In this document: positions 1 to 6,668 of the stretch, in pieces
Numbering within the stretch: the first letter of the stretch is position 1
How the letters are laid out: each line of letters begins with the position of its first letter
Assembly: GCA_964370215.1 (NCBI GenBank)
Contig: CAYJIM010000016.1
Span: 1 to 36,045 of the forward strand
Source: Massiliimalia sp964370215
GTDB lineage: Bacteria; Bacillota; Clostridia; Oscillospirales; Ruminococcaceae
Length of the DNA stretch: 36,045 nucleotides
Reading direction: 5' to 3'
Notes under the pieces: model-generated
What the model was told of the DNA's origin: nothing
Database searches by the model: none
Seen by the model: only the letters and a program-made list of their open reading frames with translations
Translations under genes and position numbers: made by a program

Positions 1-151
1 GGATTGTTTGGAAATTCACCCTCTGAATACTCTTTGACGCATAAAGACCTTGAGGCTTTGCCTCAAACTCCACCACTTTTGAAAAAGTGGACAAAACTTT
101 TATTTATCGTTCAATTTTCATTGTGCTGTAGGGGCGACCTTTGGTCGTCCG
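1..151. repeat. Hairpin-bead intergenic repeat, copy 1 (window edge)
   Basis: A non-coding stretch made of short hairpins joined by linkers. Visible are TTGAGGC/GCCTCAA (50-66), CCACTTTT/AAAAGTGG (73-90) and GGGCGACC/GGTCGTCC (131-150, one wobble pair). The first 105 bases are nearly the exact reverse complement of 7893-7998, and the part around 50-110 matches the reverse complement of the last 50 bases of the window. It begins inside the element (the CAAACAAT-type hairpin at 1-13 is a half copy), so the element probably continues beyond the window. The rpsO promoter lies just downstream. Confidence 0.85.
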
Positions 152-193
152 TTGTTTCGATCCCAGCGTACTGTGCACAGGACAAAATTTTTC

Positions 194-222
194 TTTACAT
201 TGACGCACCGATATGGTATAAT
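194..222 (+). promoter_or_regulatory. rpsO promoter
   Basis: TTTACA (194-199) and TATAAT (217-222) are separated by exactly 17 bases, a strong housekeeping sigma promoter. It leaves a leader of roughly 110 bases before rpsO. Confidence 0.8.
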
Positions 223-300
223 ATAAATACTTTGTCGTGGTTTTGCGGATTGAGCCGTTTGATGCGGAATATTTGCCTACCCTTTACTAGGACAGAGTTG

Positions 301-316
301 CGTATCATTTGATACG
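301..316 (+). promoter_or_regulatory. rpsO leader hairpin next to the ribosome binding site
   Basis: CGTATC (301-306) pairs with GATACG (311-316) around a four-base loop. It ends 10 bases before the GAGGTG ribosome binding site (327-332) of rpsO. S15 is known to repress its own translation through structured leaders in several bacterial groups, so this hairpin in a roughly 110-base leader is a plausible part of such an element. The autoregulatory role is inferred; only the hairpin is seen. Confidence 0.4.
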
Positions 317-340
317 ACAAAATAATGAGGTGAAAAAATT

Positions 341-607
341 ATGATGAGACAAGAACAAAAAAACGAAGTCATTGCTGCAAATCGTTTGCACGAAACTGAC
401 ACAGGATCGCCTGAAGTACAAATTGCGGTTTTGACAAAACGCATCAACGACTTGCAAGAACATTTCAAAAAACACCACAAAGACCACCACTCCCGTCGCG
501 GGCTCTTGAAAATGGTTGGTCATCGCCGTAACTTGTTGAACTACTTGAAAAAGAAAGACATCACTCGTTACCGTGAAACCATCGCAAGATTGGGTCTTCG
601 TAAGTAA
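341..607 (+). CDS. rpsO: 30S ribosomal protein S15
   Basis: This is the 88-residue small-subunit protein that binds 16S rRNA in the central domain and helps nucleate platform assembly. The whole length matches the family, including the TGSPEVQIAVLT segment (about residues 21-32), the loop HHKDHHSRRGLLKMVGHRRN (about 46-65) and the C-terminal YRETIARLGLRK. The start at 341 follows a GAGGTG ribosome binding site at a spacing of 8; an ATG three bases later is an alternative. It has its own promoter and is closed by an intrinsic terminator at 621-653. The polynucleotide phosphorylase gene follows, a gene order conserved in many bacteria. Confidence 0.97.
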   Translation: MMRQEQKNEVIAANRLHETDTGSPEVQIAVLTKRINDLQEHFKKHHKDHHSRRGLLKMVGHRRNLLNYLKKKDITRYRETIARLGLRK

Positions 608-620
608 CAACAGGATAACA

Positions 621-653
621 AAAAGGCAGATGAGGCAAACATCTGCCTTTTTA
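621..653 (+). terminator. rpsO intrinsic terminator
   Basis: AAAAGGCAGAT (621-631) and ATCTGCCTTTT (641-651) form a perfect 11-bp stem with a 9-base loop and a T-run. It separates rpsO from pnp, at least partly. Confidence 0.85.
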
Positions 654-709
654 ACCATTCTGTAAGAAAATTCCTCGCAAAAGAGGACATTCGAAAGGTG
701 ATTTGGTGC

Positions 710-774
710 GGTGGCAGCTTAGCATTAAATCGTGTTTTTCAACCGGAAAATAGGATTTATTGCTAAATACCACC
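710..774 (+). promoter_or_regulatory. Long hairpin in the pnp leader
   Basis: GGTGG (710-714) pairs with CCACC (770-774). TTAGCATTAAATC (719-731) pairs with GATTTATTGCTAA (754-766) with one mismatch. An apical TTTTTC (735-740) pairs with GGAAAA (745-750). The result is a stem-loop of about 65 bases ending 31 bases before the pnp ribosome binding site. Escherichia coli pnp is autoregulated through a leader duplex cut by RNase III and attacked by PNPase; a similar role here is inferred from position and shape only. Confidence 0.5.
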
Positions 775-821
775 TCCCCTTCACAAGATCATAAAGATTG
801 TATTGTAAGGAGGCATTTTTT

Positions 822-2936
822 ATGCTACAACAACCAAAAAGATTTGAAACTACCTTCGCAGGCCGCAAACTGGTTGTCGAAACCGGTAGAACCTGTGAAC
901 TCTCCAACGGCTCTTGCTGGGTATACTATGGCGACACCGTTGTCATGGCAAACGTCACAGCATCGGCAAAACCACGTGATGGCATTGACTTTTTCCCACT
1001 GTCGGTCGATTACGAAGAAAAATTGTATGCCGTCGGTAGAATCCCAGGATCCTTCTTGAAAAGAGAAGCAAGACCGAGTGAAAATGCGGTATTGACCTCC
1101 CGTATGGTTGACCGTCCAATGCGCCCACTCTTCCCAAAAGATATGCGCAACGACGTCACCATCGTGATGACTGTATTGGCAACCGATGTGGACAACTCCC
1201 CTGAAATCGCAGGCTCCTTGGCAGCCTCCATCGCGGTATCCATCTCCGACATCCCATTCAATGGTCCGATTGCGACCGTCAACGTTGGTTTGGTAGACGG
1301 TGAATTGGTCTTGAATCCGATGACCGAGCAACGTCAAAAATCCGATTTGGAATTGACCGTTGCAGGCTCTGCTGAAAAAATCGTCATGATTGAAGCAGGA
1401 GCAAACGAAGTACCGGACGAAAAAATGCTGGAAGCGATTGCTTACGGCCACGAAGAAATCAAAAGAATGGTGGCGTTCATTGCCGATGTACAAGCACAAA
1501 TCGGGAAAGAAAAATTCACCTTTGAATCGCAAGAACTGTCCAAAGAAATGTTTGCTGACGTCAGCGACATCGCATTGGCAGATACCAAACTCGCCCTCGA
1601 CACCGACAACAAATTGGTGCGTGACGAGCGCTTGTTGCCCATCTACGCAAAAGTACACGAAACCCTCGATGAAAAATATGCAGACGAAGTGGCAAAACTT
1701 GACGAGTGTATGTACAAGCTACAAAAGAAAATCGTCCGTGAATGGTTGCTGGAAGGCAAACGTGTCGACGGCCGTGGCATGGACGACATCCGTCCGCTCG
1801 CCAGCGAAGTAGACCTGTTGCCACGTGTACACGGTTCCGGTCTCTTTACCCGTGGACAAACCCAAGTCCTGTCCATCGCGACCTTAGGGCCGATGAGAGA
1901 GGTACAACGTTTGGACGGGTTGGACGAAATCACCGAAAAACGCTATATGCACAACTACAACTTCCCATCCTACTCGGTTGGGGAAACCAGACCGAGCAGG
2001 GGTCCTGGGCGTCGTGAAATTGGTCACGGTGCGTTGGCTGAAAAAGCATTGGTGCCGGTACTGCCGTCGGCAGAGGACTTCCCTTATGCGATCCGTGTCG
2101 TATCGGAAGTACTGTCTTCTAACGGTTCCACCTCGCAAGGGTCTATTTGTGGTTCCACCTTGGCATTGATGGATGCAGGGGTGCCATTGAAAGCACCGGT
2201 TGCAGGGATTTCCTGTGGTTTGATCACCAAAGAAGACGGCTCGTTTGCGACCATGGTCGACATTCAAGGGCTCGAAGATTTCTACGGCGATATGGACTTT
2301 AAAGTTGGCGGTACCCACAACGGGATCACCGCAATCCAAGTGGACATCAAAGTGGATGGGTTGACCATGGACATCATCCGTGAGTCCTTTGAGAAAACCC
2401 GCAAAGCAAGATTCTACATCTTGGACGAAATCATGCTCAAAGCATTGCCGGCACCACGTGAAGAGGTCAGCCGCTTTGCACCGAAAGTGATGCAAATGAG
2501 CATTCCTGTAGACAAAATCAAAGATGTCATCGGCAAAGGTGGCGCAGTCATCCAAAAAATCTGTGCAGAATGTGACGTAAAAATCGACATCGAAGATGAC
2601 GGCTTCTGTGCGGTTATGGGTGTGGACATCGACAATGTACGCCGTGCGTTGTACATGATCGAAACCATTGCAAACGATCCGGAAGTGGGTGCACTTTACA
2701 AAGGTGTTGTGACCCGTTTGATGAACTTTGGTGCGTTCGTTGAAATCGCACCGGGCAAAGAGGGTCTTGTGCACATCTCGAAATTGGAAAACCACCGTGT
2801 AGAACGTGTGGAAGACGTTGTTTCCGTTGGCGACGAAATTGTCGTTAAAGTATTGGAAATCGACGATCAAAAACGTATCAACCTTTCCAGAAAAGATGCG
2901 TTGGCTGACATTGCAGCGAAAAAAGAATCGAAATAA
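822..2936 (+). CDS. pnp: Polynucleotide phosphorylase (polyribonucleotide nucleotidyltransferase)
   Basis: A phosphorolytic 3'-to-5' exoribonuclease that releases nucleoside diphosphates from RNA and works in mRNA turnover. The 704-residue product has the full family layout: two RNase PH-like cores (roughly 1-220 and 310-540), a helical linker, a KH domain with the GKGG loop (VIGKGGAVIQKI, about 568-579) and a C-terminal S1 domain (VTRLMNFGAFVEIAPGKEGLVHISKL). The second core carries the phosphate-binding GSTSQGSICGSTLALMDAG region. The start at 822 is chosen because TAAGGAGG (806-813) lies 8 bases upstream; an in-frame TTG at 798 lies before this site. A strong terminator follows at 2966-3017. 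Large antisense frames inside the gene are composition artefacts. Confidence 0.97.
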   Translation: MLQQPKRFETTFAGRKLVVETGRTCELSNGSCWVYYGDTVVMANVTASAKPRDGIDFFPLSVDYEEKLYAVGRIPGSFLKREARPSENAVLTSRMVDRPMRPLFPKDMRNDVTIVMTVLATDVDNSPEIAGSLAASIAVSISDIPFNGPIATVNVGLVDGELVLNPMTEQRQKSDLELTVAGSAEKIVMIEAGANEVPDEKMLEAIAYGHEEIKRMVAFIADVQAQIGKEKFTFESQELSKEMFADVSDIALADTKLALDTDNKLVRDERLLPIYAKVHETLDEKYADEVAKLDECMYKLQKKIVREWLLEGKRVDGRGMDDIRPLASEVDLLPRVHGSGLFTRGQTQVLSIATLGPMREVQRLDGLDEITEKRYMHNYNFPSYSVGETRPSRGPGRREIGHGALAEKALVPVLPSAEDFPYAIRVVSEVLSSNGSTSQGSICGSTLALMDAGVPLKAPVAGISCGLITKEDGSFATMVDIQGLEDFYGDMDFKVGGTHNGITAIQVDIKVDGLTMDIIRESFEKTRKARFYILDEIMLKALPAPREEVSRFAPKVMQMSIPVDKIKDVIGKGGAVIQKICAECDVKIDIEDDGFCAVMGVDIDNVRRALYMIETIANDPEVGALYKGVVTRLMNFGAFVEIAPGKEGLVHISKLENHRVERVEDVVSVGDEIVVKVLEIDDQKRINLSRKDALADIAAKKESK

Positions 2937-2965
2937 CCCTTAAAAAATTAAGGTAGCGGAAAATC

Positions 2966-3017
2966 CAAGCGATGCCGTCGATGACAGGAGACTGTGTCGA
3001 CGGCATCGCTTGTTTTT
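2966..3017 (+). terminator. pnp intrinsic terminator
   Basis: A perfect 16-bp stem, CAAGCGATGCCGTCGA (2966-2981) with its complement at 2997-3012, closes a 15-base loop and runs into TTTTT. The ribosome binding site of the next gene starts only a few bases later. Confidence 0.9.
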
Positions 3018-3039
3018 ACAGTGGAAAGGATGTGTCGTG

Positions 3040-3344
3040 ATGAAATTTTCGGTATGTGTAGATGCGTTATTTGCAGGCAAAGATCTGTACGAGAGTTTGA
3101 CAGCGTTGGGGTCAGGACCGATCAAAACAGTGGAGTTTTGGGACTGGACCCAAAAGGATCTCGACCGTGTTTGTGCGTTGCAAGAAAAGTTGGGACTAGA
3201 GGTGTTGATTTGCAGTGTCTCGGGACGTGATATGACGACAAAGGACGGCAAGGAGGAGTATCTAGTTGAGCTCAAACGCAGTTTGGAAGCGGCCAAAAAA
3301 TTGGGTGCTCCTTTTCTGGTCACACAGGTAGGGGAGGACACCGG
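3040..3344 (+). CDS. Sugar phosphate isomerase/epimerase-like protein, 5' part (cut by gap)
   Basis: The first 101 residues of a TIM-barrel protein of the AP-endonuclease-2/xylose-isomerase-like superfamily, which includes hydroxypyruvate isomerases and keto-sugar epimerases. The N-terminal strand (MKFSVCVDALF), the second strand with an acidic end (TVEFWDW) and the LICSVSG strand fit the start of such a barrel. The ATG at 3040 follows AAGGA at 3025-3029. The frame is open when it runs into the N gap at 3345, so length, active-site residues and substrate cannot be judged. The gene must end inside the gap, because the promoter of the next gene starts 10 bases after it. Confidence 0.7.
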
Positions 3345-3444
3345 NNNNNNNNNNNNNNNNNNNNNNNNNNNNNNNNNNNNNNNNNNNNNNNNNNNNNNNN
3401 NNNNNNNNNNNNNNNNNNNNNNNNNNNNNNNNNNNNNNNNNNNN
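3345..3444. other. Assembly gap (100 N)
   Basis: Exactly 100 N, the conventional placeholder for a scaffold gap of unknown size. It hides the 3' end of the gene starting at 3040 and probably its terminator. Confidence 0.98.
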
Positions 3445-3454
3445 TGATTTTCCC

Positions 3455-3483
3455 TTGAAATTTCAAAAAAAGGGTGCTATAAT
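3455..3483 (+). promoter_or_regulatory. Promoter of the second isomerase gene
   Basis: TTGAAA (3455-3460) and TATAAT (3478-3483) with a 17-base spacer. The short leader contains a hairpin, AAGTGTG with CACACTT (about 3494-3511), just before the ribosome binding site. Confidence 0.75.
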
Positions 3484-3529
3484 AGGACAAGTGAAGTGTG
3501 CAAACACACTTGAAAAAGGAGAGAAAAAC

Positions 3530-4357
3530 ATGAAAAAACTACCGATCGGCATTCAGGTATACTCCCTGCGCGACCAAGCAGGCGAAGATTTTAAAGGTAC
3601 CGTACAAGCCATCAAAGATGCAGGCTATGACTTTGTGGAATTGGCAGGCACTTATGGCCACACCGCACAGGACATCCGCAACATGCTCGACGAAGTGGGC
3701 ATCCCTGCTTTGTCGGCACACGTACCGTTTGAGGAACTGAGCGCAGAAAAAATGGAACAAACCATTTCCGATTACATCACCATGGGTTGCAAATTTATTG
3801 CCATCCCTTATTTGATGGACGACAAACGCTACCCGAACGAAGCGTTCAGCGATGTCATGGTGCAAATTCGTGCAATCGGCGAATGTTGCAAAGAAAAAGG
3901 GGTCACCTTGTTGTACCACAACCATGAATTTGAATTTGAAAAAATGGAAGATGGCCGTTATGTGTTGGATTACATGTATGAGACCATTCCGGCGGATCTG
4001 CTACAAGCGGAAATTGACATTTGTTGGGTCAACATTGTCAACGAGCGTGTCGACCGTTACATCAAAAAATACAAAGGTCGTTGCCCGATTGTCCATTTGA
4101 AGGACTATGTCAAATACGGCAATCCGGAACAGACCTACAAACCGGAAACCTATCAAGAAGAAGTGGAAGAAATCGGTGACGATTACTTTGAATTCCGTCC
4201 GGTTGGCTTTGGTTGTCAAATGGTACAGGATGCCATTCGTGCCGCTGTGGAAAGTGATGCACAGTACCTCGTGGTAGAACAGGATCGTTCGGTCGGCAGA
4301 ACCCCGATGGAAGCGATGAAAATGAGCAGAACTTATTTGAAAATGCTCGGTCAATAG
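3530..4357 (+). CDS. Sugar phosphate isomerase/epimerase family protein
   Basis: A 275-residue TIM-barrel protein of the AP-endonuclease-2/xylose-isomerase-like superfamily, probably a cytoplasmic divalent-metal enzyme acting on a keto-sugar or inositol-type substrate. Landmarks are the first strand IGIQVYSLR, the GYDFVELAG strand with a candidate metal-binding Glu, the YHNHEFEF segment (about residues 126-133), EIDICWVN with a conserved Asp, PIVHLKDY, and near the end YLVVEQD, whose Glu usually completes the metal site. Length is normal for the family. The start at 3530 follows AAAGGAGAG; an upstream in-frame extension lacks a ribosome binding site and overlaps the promoter. The exact substrate cannot be read from sequence. 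It has its own promoter and terminator. Confidence 0.85.
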   Translation: MKKLPIGIQVYSLRDQAGEDFKGTVQAIKDAGYDFVELAGTYGHTAQDIRNMLDEVGIPALSAHVPFEELSAEKMEQTISDYITMGCKFIAIPYLMDDKRYPNEAFSDVMVQIRAIGECCKEKGVTLLYHNHEFEFEKMEDGRYVLDYMYETIPADLLQAEIDICWVNIVNERVDRYIKKYKGRCPIVHLKDYVKYGNPEQTYKPETYQEEVEEIGDDYFEFRPVGFGCQMVQDAIRAAVESDAQYLVVEQDRSVGRTPMEAMKMSRTYLKMLGQ

Positions 4358-4370
4358 GCCGGCTACAATG

Positions 4371-4406
4371 AAAGCGACGTCTTGCAGATGCAAGACGTCG
4401 CTTTTT
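4371..4406 (+). terminator. Intrinsic terminator after the isomerase gene
   Basis: AAAGCGACGTCTTGCA (4371-4386) and its perfect complement at 4389-4404 flank a very short loop and are followed by a T-run. Confidence 0.9.
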
Positions 4407-4424
4407 CATAGCTATATGGTGGGT

Positions 4425-4837
4425 AGGGGCGACCTAAATGAGTGAAGAGTGAAGAGTGAAGAGTGAAGAGGTAGGGGCGATTCACGAATCGCCCGCAATG
4501 CTCGCCGGTGCTACCGGCTCGTGGACGAGGTTTCCGTGATATGGGTGCGTGGTCGGCAACAACAGCGGGTTTCACCCGTAGGGAGATTTTTTATCGTAAA
4601 ATCTCCCTCTTTTCAAACAATTCACCGGATTGTTTGAAAATTCACCCTCTTAATACTCTTTGTGGCATTCAAGATCGCAGGACTCCGTCCCACACCCTGC
4701 AACTTTTTGAAAAAAGTTGATTAAAACCTTTATAACAAACTCCATCTCACCATCCCACGTCGTGGACGTGGTTTTCGTGAAATGAGTGTTTGGTCGGCAA
4801 CAACAGCGGGTTTCACCCGCCGCAACGCCTGCCGGTG
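4425..4837. repeat. Hairpin-bead intergenic repeat, copy 2
   Basis: No gene is seen in this stretch between two convergent genes. It holds a chain of hairpins: GGGCGATTC/GAATCGCCC (about 4474-4493), a GCCGGTGCTACCGGC palindrome (about 4504-4518), CGGGTTTCACCCG (about 4566-4578), AGGGAGATTTT/AAAATCTCCCT (about 4580-4608), TTTTCAAACAAT/ATTGTTTGAAAA (4610-4640), GGAC/GTCC (4680-4690) and CAACTTTTT/AAAAAGTTG (4700-4719). The block GGTCGGCAACAACAGCGGG-TTTCACCCG occurs twice inside the region (near 4551 and 4790), so part of it is a tandem duplication. The same beads recur at 7801-8375 and 16935-17250. Confidence 0.85.
4440..4470. repeat. Tandem heptamer repeat (GAGTGAA)
   Basis: About 4.4 perfect copies of GAGTGAA at the edge of hairpin-bead copy 2. 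Degenerate single or double copies of similar GTGAA-type units are seen at about 11999-12016 and 35830-35841, also beside repeat copies. Confidence 0.9.
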
Positions 4838-6070
4838 CTACCGGCGCTCGATTTCTTCGACGGTTTTGGGGATGTTGGCGGTCAACACTTCACAACCGTG
4901 TTCGGTGATCAAAATGGTATCTTCGATGCGAATACCGATGCGCTCCTCCGGAAAATACAATCCCGGTTCTAGGGTAAACACCATACCGGGTTGTAAAATG
5001 GCGCTGTCGTCGCCGACATCATGGGTATAAAGCCCAATAAAATGCCCCGACCCGTGACAGTAATGCCGTTCCATATCGGCCTCGGATGCCAAAATGCCCA
5101 ATTCCACCAAGCGCTTCGCCATTGCCTTTTTGCTTTCCTGTTGCAACAGATGCTTTGGTTGCCCCGGTTTTGTCATTGAAATGGCAACCTCCAACCCATG
5201 TAACACCGTTTCATAGAGCATCCGCTGGCGTGGGGTGAACTTGCCGTTGACAGGATAGGTACGGGAAACATCGGCGCAATAATGCTGACACTCTGCCCCC
5301 AAATCAAACAGAATCAGGTCCCCATCCTGCAACACCCCATTTTTCTCGGTGTAGTGGAGGACACAAGCATGCTCACCCGATGCCGAAATGGTGGGGAAGG
5401 CGTGGGTAAAACCGGTGGATTTTAAAGAAAAGTCAAAATAAGCCTCAATCTGGCCTTCGGTCAAACCGGGGCGTAGATATTGTAGGATGGAATGCACCCC
5501 ATTGGCGGTCGCTTGACAAGCAGCACGGTGGGCGGCAATCTCCTCGGGGTGTTTTTGTTGACGCAACAACCCCAACCCATGAAATAAACTATGAATCTGC
5601 AAATGTGGATAGGTTTGACGCAGTTCCAACACAAAGCGTTCGCCTTCGTTTTTCGGTTCCTGCATCTGCCACGGAATGGCGGTGGTACAAACCGTTTGAT
5701 AGGGGTGTTGATAGATCATGCGAGACAGTGTTGCCGACATGGTGTTGGTGAAGCGCACCTGCGAGATTCCGAGGGCTTCTTTCAGACTGTCACAGTTGTC
5801 CATCTTGCCGTAGTACAGCTGTTGGCGTGGTTCCGGTTGCGGGATAAACAAAAAATCCCCCTGGTCGGTTGCAGTTTTGTAAGCGACATAATAGCATCCC
5901 GGTTTTTCATAACCGGTGAGATAGTAAAAATTACGATCCACCGAAAAATAAAAGTGCTGATCGCCGGCATCCACCTGTTCTTCACCGGAATAGGTGATAG
6001 AAAAGGATCCTACCGGTAATAGATTTAAAAATGCGGCCCGTCTGTCCTTATGGAATGCTTGACTTAACAA
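4838..6070 (-). CDS. pepP: Aminopeptidase P family (Xaa-Pro) metallopeptidase
   Basis: A cytoplasmic dimetal peptidase of family M24B that removes an N-terminal residue preceding proline. The 410-residue protein has the N-terminal AMP_N domain (about 1-130: KDRRAAFLNLLP, FYYLTGYEKPG, FLFIPQPEP) followed by the pita-bread domain. The five metal ligands are visible in order: Asp in ILFDLGAE, Asp in ADVSRTYP, His in CHGSGHFIGL, Glu in FTLEPGLY and Glu in GIRIEDT. The start is a TTG at 6070, preceded by AAAGAGG at suitable spacing; no nearby ATG fits the conserved N terminus. It is transcribed away from IreB, and an IreB terminator plus a MITE-like element lie between them, so it probably has a separate promoter. 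Confidence 0.93.
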   Translation of the reverse strand: MLSQAFHKDRRAAFLNLLPVGSFSITYSGEEQVDAGDQHFYFSVDRNFYYLTGYEKPGCYYVAYKTATDQGDFLFIPQPEPRQQLYYGKMDNCDSLKEALGISQVRFTNTMSATLSRMIYQHPYQTVCTTAIPWQMQEPKNEGERFVLELRQTYPHLQIHSLFHGLGLLRQQKHPEEIAAHRAACQATANGVHSILQYLRPGLTEGQIEAYFDFSLKSTGFTHAFPTISASGEHACVLHYTEKNGVLQDGDLILFDLGAECQHYCADVSRTYPVNGKFTPRQRMLYETVLHGLEVAISMTKPGQPKHLLQQESKKAMAKRLVELGILASEADMERHYCHGSGHFIGLYTHDVGDDSAILQPGMVFTLEPGLYFPEERIGIRIEDTILITEHGCEVLTANIPKTVEEIERR

Positions 6071-6093
6071 AAAAATCGCCTCTTTTCTTTATC

Positions 6094-6240
6094 AGACCGT
6101 CGAAAAACCAGCAACAGTAAAAACAACGAGTAATTTTTGATTTCTGTGTCACTGCAACTTTCAAATTTCGCTCATATACTGCTGTATTACTCGCTTATTT
6201 GCAAGTTTGGTTTCTTGACTTGCAGATTTTTGGACGGTCT
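6094..6240. mobile_element. MITE-like element, family AGACCGTC, copy 1
   Basis: A 147-bp non-coding element with imperfect terminal inverted repeats of about 21 bp: AGACCGTCGAAAAACCAGCA at the left, and TTGCAGATTTTTGGACGGTC plus a final T at the right (three mismatches). Inside, CGAGTAAT and ATTACTCG form a second inverted pair. No clear target-site duplication is visible. A shorter member is at 33879-33960 and a lone left end is at 12071, which supports mobility in trans, now or in the past. Confidence 0.7.
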
Positions 6241-6252
6241 CGTAGGGTTGTC

Positions 6253-6284
6253 AAAAAGCCGACACCTTGAGGGTATCGGCTTTT
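6253..6284 (-). terminator. ireB intrinsic terminator
   Basis: Read on the minus strand, AAAAGCCGATACC pairs with GGTGTCGGCTTTTT (one mismatch), with a T-run, two bases after the ireB stop codon. Confidence 0.85.
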
Positions 6285-6286
6285 GT

Positions 6287-6532
6287 TTAATCGTCTAAAT
6301 ATGCTTTGACCATTGCCTGCAACAGTTCGTCACGATCAACGTGACGGATCAGGCTACGTGCATTTTTGTGTGTGGTAATATAGGTGGGATCTTCTGAAAG
6401 CATATAGCCGACAATTTGATTGATCGGGTTATACCCTTTCTCACGCAAAGCCTCATATACTGTCATTAGAACTTGCTTCATTTGATCCTCTTGTTCGTCC
6501 TTTACCGAAAAAGTCATGGTTTTATCCACCAT
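6287..6532 (-). CDS. ireB: IreB family regulatory phosphoprotein (UPF0297/DUF965)
   Basis: The 81-residue product matches the small Firmicute family first studied as Enterococcus faecalis IreB, a substrate of the PASTA kinase IreK that acts on cephalosporin resistance and cell-wall homeostasis. Typical features are the N-terminal Thr-rich MTFSVKDE, the YEALREKGYNPINQIVGYMLSEDPTYIT core and the HKNARSLIRHVDRDELL C-terminal segment. The family phosphorylates on N-terminal threonines, and two are present here. The start at 6532 follows AAGGGGGAAG. It is commonly linked to the Holliday junction resolvase ruvX; that gene is not nearby here. It is monocistronic, with a promoter at 6567-6594 and its own terminator. 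Confidence 0.92.
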   Translation of the reverse strand: MVDKTMTFSVKDEQEDQMKQVLMTVYEALREKGYNPINQIVGYMLSEDPTYITTHKNARSLIRHVDRDELLQAMVKAYLDD

Positions 6533-6566
6533 TGCGCTTCCCCCTTCCTATCTATTGGTTACTCTC

Positions 6567-6594
6567 ATTATACCCCATATTTGGGAAAAATCAA
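6567..6594 (-). promoter_or_regulatory. ireB promoter
   Basis: On the minus strand, TTGATT (6589-6594) and TATAAT (6567-6572) with a 16-base spacer, about 35 bases before the start codon. Confidence 0.65.
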
Positions 6595-6668
6595 GCATTT
6601 TGTCATCCTTTTCACAGATATTTCATGATAATTAAAGGAAAATCATCCTTTTCTCCCCACCTTGACCC

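Noticed and set aside
1..340. A short 102-residue frame at the window start
   Set aside because: It covers repeat hairpins and the rpsO promoter and does not resemble a protein.
825..2870. Long antisense frames opposite pnp (277 and 328 residues)
   Set aside because: They have no ribosome binding site or family resemblance and lie fully within a clearly coding gene; codon bias of the sense strand explains them.
4440..4470. Short tandem repeat as a possible CRISPR array
   Set aside because: Units are 7 bases with no spacers, and no cas genes are present.
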